DNA of 64,000 bases, from contig NZ_CP046401.1 of assembly GCF_009762775.1 (NCBI RefSeq), positions 5,778,001-5,842,000 on the forward strand, in the 5' to 3' direction. A program made the position numbers and the translations under genes. The notes beneath the pieces were generated by a model, which saw nothing but the letters and a program-made list of their open reading frames with translations, searched no databases and had not been told where the DNA came from. This document shows positions 8,120 to 17,798 of this stretch, in pieces; position 1 is the first letter of the stretch; the number at the start of each line of letters is the position of its first letter. Source of the stretch: Maribellus comscasis (lineage in GTDB: Bacteria; Bacteroidota; Bacteroidia; Bacteroidales; Prolixibacteraceae).

Positions 8120-9184
8120 ATGAAAATGAAAATGTCATTCACAATAGTATTAATGTGCCTGATTGGTAACTTAGCTGCTCAGCAACACTCAGTCATCGAA
8201 GAGTTTCTACAAACTCAAATGTCGGAATATCATATTCCGGCTTTATCAGTTGCCATAATTCAGAATGGCGAAATAAAAATAAAAAAGACATATGGTAATG
8301 CGAATCTGGAGTATTCCATTCCAAATACCGACACCACTGCTTTTCCACTGGCTTCGGTTACCAAATTAATCTCAGCAACAGCAATAATGACGCTTGTTCA
8401 GGAAGGTAAACTTAATTTATATGAAAAAGTAAGACATTACCTGCCAGAGTTACCCGAGACCTGGAATAATATGAAGGTAATTGATTTGGTTGCTCATCAA
8501 TCGGGAATTGCTGATCTGCTGGCGTTGCAAATTGAATTTCCTTCGTTGCAAAGCGCTTTAGATACCGCTGCCTCCCGTCCGTTGGATTTTGAACCCGGAA
8601 CAAAAACGGTTTACGCCGGAGGTGATTATGCCGCAGTTATGAAATTGATTGAAAAAATATCGGGACTCGGGTTTCAGGCTTTTCTCCAGAATTTTTTTGA
8701 AAAGCTGGATATGGGACACACGGTTTTTAATAACATGGAACAGGATTTTATTTACCGAACCTATGATGTAATACCTTACGCGGCAACCGTATATAAATGG
8801 GATAACGAACAAAGCAGACAACGAATATTTTCGATGATGTTTCCTTCCTGGACTTATCCTTCCGGTGGATTATTTTCATCCATATCCGACCTGGCAAAGT
8901 GGGTGGTTGCACTCGATAAAAATACGCTCCTGAAACCAGAATTCTCAGAAATGATGTGGACGCCTGCTAAACTGCAAAGTGGTGAAGATTCACCGTTTGG
9001 AGTGGGTTGGATTGTCGATAAACATAATGGAGAAAAAGCCACCGGCCACAGCGGAGGTCCGGCGTTGGCAGATATTGTCCGACTTCCGGAGAAAAAAATA
9101 ACGGTCATTGTGCTTACAAATCAACTTGAACTCCGCCCTTTTCTTTCAATGAAAGTACTCGACTTTTACTTGAACAACAAATAA
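8120..9184 (+). CDS. Beta-lactamase-family serine hydrolase, secreted
   Basis: 354 residues with a signal peptide (MKMKMSFTIVLMCLIGNLAAQ). SVTK (Ser79-x-x-Lys82) is the active-site motif; YAGGDY occupies the Tyr-x-Asn position with Asp-containing variation; HSGGPA near the C-terminus is the HxG motif. Length and order fit class C-like D-Ala-D-Ala carboxypeptidases and esterases. The YxN replacement by Tyr-Ala-Gly suggests an atypical catalytic set. ATG codons at 8120, 8126 and 8132 are all close; the first is used. Confidence 0.82.
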   Translation: MKMKMSFTIVLMCLIGNLAAQQHSVIEEFLQTQMSEYHIPALSVAIIQNGEIKIKKTYGNANLEYSIPNTDTTAFPLASVTKLISATAIMTLVQEGKLNLYEKVRHYLPELPETWNNMKVIDLVAHQSGIADLLALQIEFPSLQSALDTAASRPLDFEPGTKTVYAGGDYAAVMKLIEKISGLGFQAFLQNFFEKLDMGHTVFNNMEQDFIYRTYDVIPYAATVYKWDNEQSRQRIFSMMFPSWTYPSGGLFSSISDLAKWVVALDKNTLLKPEFSEMMWTPAKLQSGEDSPFGVGWIVDKHNGEKATGHSGGPALADIVRLPEKKITVIVLTNQLELRPFLSMKVLDFYLNNK

Positions 9185-9216
9185 TTTAAATAAAACAACA
9201 ACAAATTTTTATAGCT

Positions 9217-10542
9217 ATGAAAACAATTAAACAAATTATTTTAGTTCTGTTGCTGTTTCCAAACGTTATGGTTTCGGCACAACAATTCTGGTTAACAACC
9301 AATGAATTTTGGGGTGGCCCAAAAACCGGCATCACAATTTCAAATGACTCTGTTATTTTAGTTAGTACTATGAATTCGGTTTTAAGAAGTACTGATGAAT
9401 GTTATAGTCTGGAAACGGTACTCAATGCCAAACCTATTTCCACTGTATTTTCGGCGCAGGCCGGGTTAATACTTGCCGGAGGAAAAGGGAAGATTTATTA
9501 TTCTGAAGATAACGGATCGAACTGGGATTCTGTTGCGATTAACAGTACTTTTCCCGTCACTCAGTTTGTTGAAAATATCAATGGTGAACTATTCGCAATT
9601 ACCGGGATAGAAGATGAAGGAGACGGAGTTTTTTATTCAGGAGATAAAGGTCGAACATGGGAACAGAGAAACAATGGATTAGGTGCTTATCTGGGATGCC
9701 GTAAAATTGCCATCGATAGAAACAACCGCTTGTATTTAGCTGTATCCGATTTTTATGAATCCTGGTACGGAGGGTTTTATTTTTCAGAAAACAATGGAAT
9801 TTCGTGGGAGAAGATTTCCATTACCAGTGATTCCCTCGCCAATCCGGTAAAAGTTGGAATTCCTTACAATCTTTCAGTGCTTCCCAATGACAGTGTTTAT
9901 ATAAGTTTCAAGGGTATTTCTTATAATGCCTTTTTGTCTTTAAATCTTTATAAAAGTATCGATGAAATTAAATCTAATTCATCGTGGAACGTAATGAAGT
10001 TTAGAGAATCAAACAACTGGTGGGAAGATACCCCGATCAATTCAATTCACCAGTCACAAAATGGCGATTGGTACAGCTCGCTTAACGGTGCAATACATCA
10101 GGGAGGAACCTGCTTCTCACACAACGGGAAATCATGGGAAATTCTCGATTACGGTTTAGGTACAGATACTATGAATGCGCGAAATGAACAACATTTTGTG
10201 GAAACTTCAAACGGGCGGATATTTATGATTCAGTACATGGACGAACGAATTTACAAAACAGATACCAGTATTGTTACCAGTACTCCAAAACCGATTGAAG
10301 TAAACCCAAACTTCAATATTTATCCAAATCCTATTCGAAAAGGGGAAAGTTTCACCCTGGAAATGGACAAGTACAACGACGCCCCAGAAATCTCTGTTTA
10401 CGAAATAAGCGGGAAAAAACTTTTTTACACCCGGGCATATAATACTAAAATTAATATTCCGGCTCCTGTAAAAGAAGGAATTTATATTGTTTCAGTCAGA
10501 AAAGGTTATTCAGAAAAAGCGCTGAAAATTGTTGTGAATTAG
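9217..10542 (+). CDS. T9SS cargo protein with BNR/sialidase-like repeats
   Basis: 441 residues. The signal peptide ends MVSAQQ. The middle holds repeated Asp-box-like segments (YYSEDNGSNWDSV, FYSGDKGRTWEQR, YFSENNGISWEKI), the S-x-D-x-G-x-x-W signature of BNR/VPS10-type beta-propellers. The last ~75 residues are a type A T9SS sorting domain: FNIYPNPIRKGESF, then ISVYEISGKKLF, then EGIYIVSVRKG...KALKIVVN. Expected to be exported and attached to the cell surface or released. Catalytic sialidase residues are not evident, so it is more likely a binding or structural propeller. Confidence 0.85.
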   Translation: MKTIKQIILVLLLFPNVMVSAQQFWLTTNEFWGGPKTGITISNDSVILVSTMNSVLRSTDECYSLETVLNAKPISTVFSAQAGLILAGGKGKIYYSEDNGSNWDSVAINSTFPVTQFVENINGELFAITGIEDEGDGVFYSGDKGRTWEQRNNGLGAYLGCRKIAIDRNNRLYLAVSDFYESWYGGFYFSENNGISWEKISITSDSLANPVKVGIPYNLSVLPNDSVYISFKGISYNAFLSLNLYKSIDEIKSNSSWNVMKFRESNNWWEDTPINSIHQSQNGDWYSSLNGAIHQGGTCFSHNGKSWEILDYGLGTDTMNARNEQHFVETSNGRIFMIQYMDERIYKTDTSIVTSTPKPIEVNPNFNIYPNPIRKGESFTLEMDKYNDAPEISVYEISGKKLFYTRAYNTKINIPAPVKEGIYIVSVRKGYSEKALKIVVN

Positions 10543-10565
10543 TTTGGTTGACGCATTGGAATTAT

Positions 10566-12002
10566 ATGAAAACAATATTCACGAATATCATTCTTTTTCT
10601 ATTAGTACAAAACTCCTTTCCCCAAAATATTAATATAGATAAGATTGACATACTTTTAAAGGAATTTGTAGAAGAAAGGTTCTTTAGTGGGGTAGTTTTG
10701 ATAGGAACATCAAATGAGATTTTATACACAAAGACAATTGGTTTTGCAGATTGGGAAAAACAAATTCCAAATGAAGTTTCGACCAATTTCAATATTGCTT
10801 CAATAGGTAAAGTCTTTACAGCAACCCTGATTATGCAACTTGTTGAAAATAACGTATTATCATTGGATGACGCTATTAGCAAGTGGCTACCTGAATACAA
10901 CTTGCCAGACTCATTAACGATTTTTGATGTAATCACACATTCTGCAGGAACTGGAAATTACATGATGCATAAACATTATGATGAACGAATTGTAACAATG
11001 CATTCCTTGGATTCTGTTATGAACCTTGTCTCTGAGCAAATTCGAAACAATCCAATTCATAACGGTCGGTTTGAATATTCCAATTCGGGCTATATTATTT
11101 TGGGTAGAATTATTGAGAAAGCGACAGGACATAATTATCAGGAAACATTGCAAAAGTTCATTTTTGCAAAAACAAACATCAAAAAATCATATATTCATCA
11201 TCCTGCAACTTTTATAGCTCCAGGCGAAGCTATTCCATATATTCCAATTACAAAAGACTGTTTTTTAAACGATATTGACTCAGAAACGCCTGGATTTAGT
11301 GATGGTGGAATGCAATCAAATGTACTGGATATGTACAGTTTCCTTTCAGCACTACTAAAAAACACAATGTTAACTTCTGAAACACTTGGGGGTATGTGGG
11401 AAGCAAGGAGAGAAGTAAACAATAACAGTCAAATGGCTTTGGGTTGGTTTATTTATAATTCTCAGGGAAAGGAATTGATAGGGCATAATGGAGGAGGAAG
11501 AGGATTTTCTTCAAGTATTAGAATTTCCAAAGAAGATGATCTTATTTTAATCGCAGTGGCAAATACCAAGACCAGTACTGTAGATTTGTTAAACGGTTTA
11601 TTTGACTTGTATAAGACCGGAGTTTGCGAGATACCGGAAATGTATCCACAATATAAACTGATGGAAATTGTGAACGAGAGGGGGATTAATCATATCTCAA
11701 GGAATTTTAGTCAGGTAATGTTAGAAATCAATACTCCTCACAGTTTAAAAGAGAGAGATTTTGTTGAGTGGCTTTATTTACTTGGCAGAATGAAAATGGA
11801 AGATGAACTTTTAGTCGTTTTTGATCTCGCGAGAAAGGAATTTCCGGAAAATCCCAGTATTTGGTTCTCTGCAATAGAGTCATTAATGAATACTGATATC
11901 AGAAAAGCGCAAGAACTATTTGATGTAGCAGTCAATCGTTGGGAGAATAATCCTTATGCCAATTATCTGCAAGTAAAATTGAATAGAAATTTTAAGAATT
12001 AG
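10566..12002 (+). CDS. Beta-lactamase-family serine hydrolase with C-terminal extension
   Basis: 478 residues from the ATG at 10566, where a signal peptide begins (MKTIFTNIILFLLVQNSFPQ); an in-frame ATG at 10548 would only add MTHWNY. The motifs are IGK within ASIGKVF (SxxK), YSNSGY (Tyr-x-Asn) and HNGGGRGF (HxG). The last ~110 residues, after FDLYKTGV, form a helical extension that may be TPR-like (WLYLLGRMKMEDELLVVFDLARKEF). This arrangement is common in Bacteroidota serine hydrolases. It lies 23 bp after the T9SS propeller gene, so the two may be co-transcribed. Confidence 0.83.
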   Translation: MKTIFTNIILFLLVQNSFPQNINIDKIDILLKEFVEERFFSGVVLIGTSNEILYTKTIGFADWEKQIPNEVSTNFNIASIGKVFTATLIMQLVENNVLSLDDAISKWLPEYNLPDSLTIFDVITHSAGTGNYMMHKHYDERIVTMHSLDSVMNLVSEQIRNNPIHNGRFEYSNSGYIILGRIIEKATGHNYQETLQKFIFAKTNIKKSYIHHPATFIAPGEAIPYIPITKDCFLNDIDSETPGFSDGGMQSNVLDMYSFLSALLKNTMLTSETLGGMWEARREVNNNSQMALGWFIYNSQGKELIGHNGGGRGFSSSIRISKEDDLILIAVANTKTSTVDLLNGLFDLYKTGVCEIPEMYPQYKLMEIVNERGINHISRNFSQVMLEINTPHSLKERDFVEWLYLLGRMKMEDELLVVFDLARKEFPENPSIWFSAIESLMNTDIRKAQELFDVAVNRWENNPYANYLQVKLNRNFKN

Positions 12003-12022
12003 GTAAGTTTATCATTTATGTA

Positions 12023-12125
12023 TTATAATTTGATTTTTTGCTTCTTTATTTCAGTATTCATAAACTTCAAAACAGCCTCATAATCTTCAACCAAAAAGTT
12101 CGACATTTTTCCGGTTGGGTTCACC
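12023..12125 (-). repeat. Coding-like repeat, copy B
   Basis: Second copy of the fragment at 2688-2800. On the minus strand it encodes VNPTGKMSNFLVEDYEAVL and onward, ending 21 bp after the serine hydrolase stop. Nucleotide identity to copy A is high across about 100 bp, and most changes are synonymous. The ORF extends upstream to 12232 on the minus strand, but that part has no counterpart in copy A. Confidence 0.55.
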
Positions 12126-12232
12126 CATATAATTAGAGAGTTGTAAGATTTGTTTCTTGTGACTCTTTTTTGTTTGCACAAATTTGTACAAAATATTTTT
12201 GTCTTTGATTCCGTTATATGGTACCTAAGCAT

Positions 12233-12573
12233 GCATTTTTAGGCTCAATTTCGATCTTTGTATGAACTCCCACTTTAAGTTTTTACCTTTGTTGGTCGTG
12301 TGATTTATGCTTGTAATATATTGAAATTTAATGCTTGGTAAGCTCTTGAAAACAATTGTTCTTGAAATGTTGATTGCTACCTGTTGCGGGGAAGATGGTT
12401 GTGCTGTGGTGGTAAGGCTTCCCGAACAGCAATTATTCAGGTGTTTTATTTTATAAACCATTCCGCTTTGGCCGTGCAGAGTGTTTTCCAACTTTTTCGA
12501 CAATTGGAAAAGTAAGTAGTTGGGCCACGTAATTTGTTGCAGGAAATGCTGAAAATAGAATCCCTAAAATATT
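12233..12573. other. Gap with no recognised gene
   Basis: A minus-strand ORF of 92 codons covers 12225-12503, but its translation has no recognisable features, and the segment lies between a repeat and a pseudogene. I see no promoter, RNA or hairpin I can support here. Confidence 0.4.
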
Positions 12574-14039
12574 TTATTGTTTTACATTAATAGCAACACG
12601 TTTATACCGGATTAATTGTGGTGATCCGTTATCTCTAACCTCACAGACAATATGCAGTTTGGTGTCGTTATTTATGCTATTGGGTATGATTAGCACGGCA
12701 TCTCTGCTATCTGGATTTTTAATTTCAATTTTCCCTTTAAAATCGCTGGCGTCTTTATAATACCACCATTGATAGATAAGCTGGTCACCATCAGGATCTG
12801 TAGTTTCTTTGGCGCTTAATTTAATATTGCTGCCGGGTTTTGCTGCAAGGTTTAAATTGTTGGCCGGAGGATGATTGGCATCTGCGAAAAATTTTACACA
12901 CCAGTCTGCACGTACAGCAAAATCATTTTGGAAAGCATCAGCCATCGGGCAATGGGTCTGAAATATGTCTTCATCATATCCTGATCCTCCGGGTAAGTTT
13001 CACGCATGCATTTCCTTCCCCAGGCAGTTGTTGAATACCACCTTTCGTCCGGGTATTCATAACCTGTTGCTGGCACAGGATCGAGCCATGTGTTGCCGCG
13101 CACGTTTACGTAACGGCCACCCCATCCGGCAAAATCGGGTGATTCCATGTTTCGTAACCCGGTATTAATGTTGTGCAAAAAAGCCGGGGAATCTCCCTCT
13201 GACCTAAAACCATTGTCAGAAAAAGATATATCTCCCGCAAGGCCCTGACTTCCTTTTATATGAGCCTTATAAAGGGAACATAGCGGACCATGACGTTCAG
13301 GAATGTGTGATCTCATCCATTCCCCGTTGAAATAAGCTTGTTTGTCTTTAGGAAGTATTTTATTCCATTCGTAGGCAATAGCCAAAAACTGGTCATTAAT
13401 GATGGTAAGAATATTGTACTTTTCCCAATGTGGCCTGATGTTTGACTGATAAGTAGAATCCTGTTCCCAAATAAAAAAGAAACGAATTTTATTGGCCACA
13501 TAACTCATTTTTTCAGGATGCTCTTTTTCTATTGTTTTTAATGCCCGGGCAATGGTGTTGGTGCCTCCCCACGCCTGAATCCAAATGGGTTGATTATCCG
13601 ATTCGTCGAGCAGGACTTTAACAATGTGTTGTGAACCGGGAGTGATTGAATCCATTTCTCCTTCTGCTTCAACATTTCTTGGGAAGGAAACTGATTTCAG
13701 GTAGTCGGGTAACTTATATAGTGCTTTACCAGGTGGCGATAAACTTTGTGTAGGTATCCATTTAGGGGAAAAGTCAGTCGTCGCCTGCCCATTTATGACC
13801 ATGCGCATGATACTGCGAACTTGATGTTATAATTCCCTCTACGCTAAAATCATTGGCATACAAAAGAAATCTAGCCATGGAACATTCATCATCAATTTCC
13901 CCATCGGAAGTGACGATAACCCTTGGTTACTATCGTTTACATGGGCCGGTTTTTTCTCAGCATATGAAAAGAATATTACTGCAGAAGTGAGTAACAAAAA
14001 AGAAAATTTTGTCCTGAAGTTGATATCTCTTGTTTTTAT
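12574..14039 (-). pseudogene. DUF1593 (nucleoside-hydrolase-like) gene, inactivated by at least three frameshifts
   Basis: On the minus strand the pieces are: a signal-peptide-like segment (KTRDINFRTKFSFLLLTSAV) read from an ATA codon at 14039 where ATG is expected; the domain start RVIVTSDGEIDDECSMARF in a different frame (about 13925 to 13780); the main body in a third frame (12894-13808: IWIQAWGGTNTIARAL, GHKWAG-type N-end lost, RPHWEKYNILTI); and the C-terminal Ig-like domain in another frame (12574 to about 12945: AFQNDFAVRADWCVKFF, then TTDPDGDQLIYQWWYY). Frame changes fall near 13930, 13780 and 12945. All parts in order match DUF1593 plus its C-terminal domain. Downstream of and co-oriented with the LacI gene, it was probably once part of its regulon. 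Confidence 0.85.
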
Positions 14040-14143
14040 AAAGAATTTATTTTAAGTGTTGTATCTGCAAAAATGGAGTTATCAATGGATTGTAGCTCCT
14101 TTTTTTGTAGAGCTCTGATTTTAGAAATTCAGAAGGTAACCGT

Positions 14144-15160
14144 CTACTTAATTTTTACCGACGATTCCCTTTCCACCAGATTTGTTTTTAAGATTACAGT
14201 TCGTGGAGAGGTGGATGTTTGAATTCTTTCAAAAAATAATTCAGCTGCCTTACGCCCCGTTTCAAAAGTTGGATGCGTAATGGAAGTGAGCGGTGGCTCT
14301 ACTACGGTGGCATGAAAATCATCGGTAAAACCAACTAGTCCGATGTCGTCCGGAATTCGATATCCTCGTTCCCTTATTTTTTTCATTGCGGCAAAGGCAA
14401 CGGTATCATTAATTCCAAAAACCGCATCTGGAGGATTCTCCAAGTCCAGTAAACGTTTCATTGCACTGCTGGCTGAGTCATAGCTTAAATCACATTTTTC
14501 AATCAGTTCTCTTGTTATCGGTAGTCCTGAATCTTCCATACCTGACAAATAACCATCCATTCTTTCTTTGGAAATATTCAGATGCGACGGACCCGAAATA
14601 AAGGCGATTCGTCGATAGCCCTGCTGGTAAAAATGCCGTGTTATCTTTTCTGCCGCCTCTTTATTGTTAACGGTTACCGATGAAACCTGATTTGGAAGAC
14701 AAACGCGGTCAAAAAATACCAGTGGGATATTCTGCTTCAACAATGTTTCAAAATGAGAAATGTCGGTCGTCTCGCTGCTCATACAAATTATCAATCCTTC
14801 CACCCGGGCTTTTAATAAATTTTTGATCGATTCTTCTTCCTTTAAGTATGACTCGTTTGAACTTGAGATTAATATAAAATAGCCCTTTTCGTTCGCATAA
14901 CTTTCAATTCCTGAAATTATCGATGCATAAAAGTGGGTTACCAGGTCAGGGACTATAACACCAATCATGCGTGTTTCCTGTTTTAGTAAGCCCATTGCCA
15001 AAGGATTTGGACTGTAATTTTTTTCCATTGCCAGTCGCTTAACTTTCTCTTTCATCTCCCGGCTAATATCCGGATGATCTTTCAAAGCCCTGGAAACGGT
15101 GGAAATAGAAACGTTCAATTCTTTTGCAAGATCCTTTAGTGATGTATGTCGATTCCCCAT
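14144..15160 (-). CDS. LacI-family transcriptional regulator
   Basis: 338 residues from the ATG at 15160. The ORF is open to 15259, but the conserved HTH begins at TSLKDLAKELNVSISTVSRA, right after MGNRH, so the later start is right. The N-terminal LacI helix-turn-helix covers residues ~5-25, followed by the hinge (NYSPNPLAMGL) and a periplasmic-binding-protein-like effector domain (MIGVIVPDLVTHFYASIISGIE ... DAVFGINDTVAFAAMKKIRERGYRIPDDIGLVGFTD). It is divergent from the aldo/keto reductase, dehydrogenase and fucosidase genes, so it probably controls them, with L-fucose or a derivative as effector (inference). Confidence 0.9.
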   Translation of the reverse strand: MGNRHTSLKDLAKELNVSISTVSRALKDHPDISREMKEKVKRLAMEKNYSPNPLAMGLLKQETRMIGVIVPDLVTHFYASIISGIESYANEKGYFILISSSNESYLKEEESIKNLLKARVEGLIICMSSETTDISHFETLLKQNIPLVFFDRVCLPNQVSSVTVNNKEAAEKITRHFYQQGYRRIAFISGPSHLNISKERMDGYLSGMEDSGLPITRELIEKCDLSYDSASSAMKRLLDLENPPDAVFGINDTVAFAAMKKIRERGYRIPDDIGLVGFTDDFHATVVEPPLTSITHPTFETGRKAAELFFERIQTSTSPRTVILKTNLVERESSVKIK

Positions 15161-15216
15161 TTTTGACTGCTTACGGTGAAAAAACGATGTTTTAAACGAA
15201 TTTAAAACTTTATAAT

Positions 15217-15266
15217 AATGTTCTAAAACATTTTTTTTAGAACGCAAAGCTTTCCGCAAAGCTTTG
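15217..15266. promoter_or_regulatory. Possible LacI-type operators in the divergent promoter region
   Basis: AATGTT-CTAA-AACATT (15217-15232) is an inverted repeat just upstream of the lacI start. GCAAAGCTTTGC (15255-15266) is a perfect 12-bp palindrome preceded by a near-copy (GCAAAGCTTT at 15244). Either could be the autoregulatory operator. Neither has the central CG typical of LacI sites, so the assignment is weak. Confidence 0.3.
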
Positions 15267-15475
15267 CATTAAAACAGCGGCACTTGGGTGTTTTGACAAG
15301 ATAATTAATTATAGGAAATTTACTTCAAAATTAACAGGAAATGAAATTTCGAAAATATTGTAGAAGCATAACAATGAAAATAAAATCAAATGTTTATTCG
15401 TGCCAAATCACTAAAAAGGTTCAGATAGTTTGAAGCTAATGACGACGGTACTGGATTTTACATAAAAACAGCAAA

Positions 15476-16519
15476 ATGGAAAAGACAAAACAACTTGGGA
15501 ATTCAGGTTTACAATGCCCAAGGATAATTTACGGAACAAGTTATTTGGGAAATTTATACCGGGAGCTAACAAAAGAAGAAAAGTTTTCAATCATAAAAGA
15601 ATGGTTTCGGGTGAGCGATGGCAGAGTGATGATTGACAGTGCAGGGAAGTATGGCGCGGGGCTTGCGCTGGAAGTAATTGGAGAAGGACTTGGAAAATTA
15701 AATGTGGCTCCGGATGATATTCTGATTAGCAATAAATTAGGTTGGTTCCGCGTGCCATTAACTACCAAAGAGCCAACATTTGAGCCTGGTGCCTGGGCAA
15801 ATCTGAAACACGATGCTGTTCAGAAAATCAGTTACTCCGGAATTTTGGAATGTTGGGAACAGGGGTGCGAGCTTTTAGGAGGGCGATATAAACCTCTGAT
15901 TGTATCGGTACACGATCCGGATGAATATCTTGAAGCGGCAACAGATGCCGCAGACAGGGAAGCACGTTTGAACGATATACTGGGAGCTTATAAAGCATTA
16001 TTTGAACTAAAAGAGAAAGGTGAAGTAAAAGCGGTTGGAATAGGCTCCAAAGACTGGCTTGTGATAAAGGAACTGTATGAGAAAGTAAAGTTCGACTGGG
16101 TTATGTTTGCAAACAAATTTACCTTGTTTCATCACCCCAAACCTGTTGTTGATTTTATCGGACAATTGGGCAAAGATTCGGTGTGTATTATTAACTCAGC
16201 CATTTTTAATGCCGGTTTTATTACAGGTGGCGAATATTTCGACTATAGAATTGTAAACCGGTCGGATCCTGAAGATAAGCATTTGTTTGACTGGAGGGAT
16301 AAACTATTTGCCATTTGCGAAAAACACAATGTTACACCCGGTGAAGCATGTTTAAAGTTTTCATTTTCTGCTCCTCAGGTTTGCTCCGTTGCGCTTAACC
16401 CGAGCAAACCCAAAAGGATGGCAGGGAATAAGGAAATTTTAAAGATGGAACTTCCGGCAGAGTTCTGGCAGGATCTAAAAAATGAATCTGTTATCGATTC
16501 GAACTATAAATACCTCTGA
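15476..16519 (+). CDS. Aldo/keto reductase (sugar dehydrogenase-like)
   Basis: 347 residues, cytosolic. The AKR (alpha/beta)8 signatures are visible: the N-terminal LGNSGLQCPRIIYGTSYLG; Asp and Tyr of the catalytic tetrad in MIDSAGKYGAGLALEVIGEGL; Lys in ILISNKLGW; His in LIVSVHDPDEYL. The layout resembles D-threo-aldose 1-dehydrogenase (L-fucose/L-galactose dehydrogenase). Upstream of an alcohol dehydrogenase and a GH29 fucosidase, an L-fucose oxidising role is plausible but inferred from context. Confidence 0.85.
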   Translation: MEKTKQLGNSGLQCPRIIYGTSYLGNLYRELTKEEKFSIIKEWFRVSDGRVMIDSAGKYGAGLALEVIGEGLGKLNVAPDDILISNKLGWFRVPLTTKEPTFEPGAWANLKHDAVQKISYSGILECWEQGCELLGGRYKPLIVSVHDPDEYLEAATDAADREARLNDILGAYKALFELKEKGEVKAVGIGSKDWLVIKELYEKVKFDWVMFANKFTLFHHPKPVVDFIGQLGKDSVCIINSAIFNAGFITGGEYFDYRIVNRSDPEDKHLFDWRDKLFAICEKHNVTPGEACLKFSFSAPQVCSVALNPSKPKRMAGNKEILKMELPAEFWQDLKNESVIDSNYKYL

Positions 16520-16665
16520 TTAAAAGGAATATGGATGTTATTAGTTCACGTCATTATTCTTTAGGATGTAAATCAGGTAGTTGGGCCGTATTGATTATTA
16601 AAGTGTTTCGGTTCTCAATAAAAAAGTACCTGGTATTTATTAAGCTTTAATACCATAGTTTAAAA

Positions 16666-17682
16666 ATGAATGCTATAGAGATTACAAAACCGGGAGAGAT
16701 TAGCGTGGTTGAACGGGAAATGCCGCAAATGGGAGAAAATGATGTTCTTTTAAAACTGAAGTACGTTGGTTTTTGCGGTTCAGACAGAAGTACCTTTTTG
16801 GGAAAAAATCCTTTGGTTCAATATCCAAGAATTCCGGGACATGAGATATCAGCAGTAATTGAAAAAGTGGGAGAGAACGTTCCGGCTACTTTCGAAGAAG
16901 GTCAGAATGTAACAGTGGTACCTTATACCAACTGTGGCCAGTGCAATTCATGTAAACAAAAGCGGTTTAATGCATGTCTGCATAATCAAACTCTTGGCGT
17001 ACAGCGTGACGGAGCAATGACGGAATTTATAGTTGTGCCATGGGAGAAAGTGCTTGCAGATGCGGAACTGAGTGAAATTCAGCTTGCCCTCGTTGAACCA
17101 ATAACTGTTGGATTTCATGCGGTTGATAACGGGAAGGTTAGTGATTTGGATACGGTGTTGGTATTTGGCTGCGGAATGATTGGAAGTGGCGCAATAATAA
17201 GGGCTTCGCTTCGGGGAGCAACTGTTATTGCTGTAGATATTGATGATGTAAAACTGGAAGTAGCTAAGAAATTGGGAGCTGATTATGTCATCAATTCAGG
17301 AATTCAAAATCTGCATCAGGAACTGAAAAAAATTACCCGTGAAAACGGACCAACTGTTGTGATTGAAGCGGCCGGAAATCCGGAAACATACCGGGCGGCA
17401 ATAGAAGAAGTTGCTTTTGCCGGTCGGGTTGTATGTATTGGCTATGCAGCAACCGACGTGTCTTTTGCAACGAAGCTGTGGGTGCAAAAAGAATTGGTTA
17501 TTACCGGTTCAAGAAACGCAAATTCCTCTGATTTTGAGGCTGTAATTAAGTACCTTAAAAATAATCAGCCTGATGAAAATATTTTTGTTTCTAAAACAGT
17601 AAGTCCGAACGATGCTCCCGGAGCCATGAGAGATTGGTCGGAAGCGCCCGGTGAAATAATGAAAATTCTCGTTCAGTTTTAA
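16666..17682 (+). CDS. Zinc-binding alcohol dehydrogenase (MDR family)
   Basis: 338 residues. Catalytic-zinc positions are GFCGSDRSTF (Cys near residue 38) and PGHEISAVIE. The structural zinc lobe is CGQCNSCKQKRFNAC near residues 90-104. The Rossmann fold begins VFGCGMIGSGA with an acidic VDIDD after beta2, favouring NAD. Family relatives include L-threonine, sorbitol and galactitol dehydrogenases and the fuconate-pathway dehydrogenases. It sits between an aldo/keto reductase (146-bp gap) and a fucosidase (116-bp gap) on the same strand. The substrate is probably a sugar acid or polyol. Confidence 0.87.
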   Translation: MNAIEITKPGEISVVEREMPQMGENDVLLKLKYVGFCGSDRSTFLGKNPLVQYPRIPGHEISAVIEKVGENVPATFEEGQNVTVVPYTNCGQCNSCKQKRFNACLHNQTLGVQRDGAMTEFIVVPWEKVLADAELSEIQLALVEPITVGFHAVDNGKVSDLDTVLVFGCGMIGSGAIIRASLRGATVIAVDIDDVKLEVAKKLGADYVINSGIQNLHQELKKITRENGPTVVIEAAGNPETYRAAIEEVAFAGRVVCIGYAATDVSFATKLWVQKELVITGSRNANSSDFEAVIKYLKNNQPDENIFVSKTVSPNDAPGAMRDWSEAPGEIMKILVQF

Positions 17683-17798
17683 ATCTGCCATTCTTTTGAT
17701 AATGAGATAAAAAACAACGAAATTGCTGAATTGGAATAGATTATAAACAAAGTGTGCAGATTCAAACAACAAGAGTATAATAACTAAAACTTAAAAAA

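Noticed and set aside
12225..12503. Minus-strand ORF of 92 codons
   Set aside because: No conserved pattern, no clear ribosome site, and it sits between a repeat and a pseudogene.
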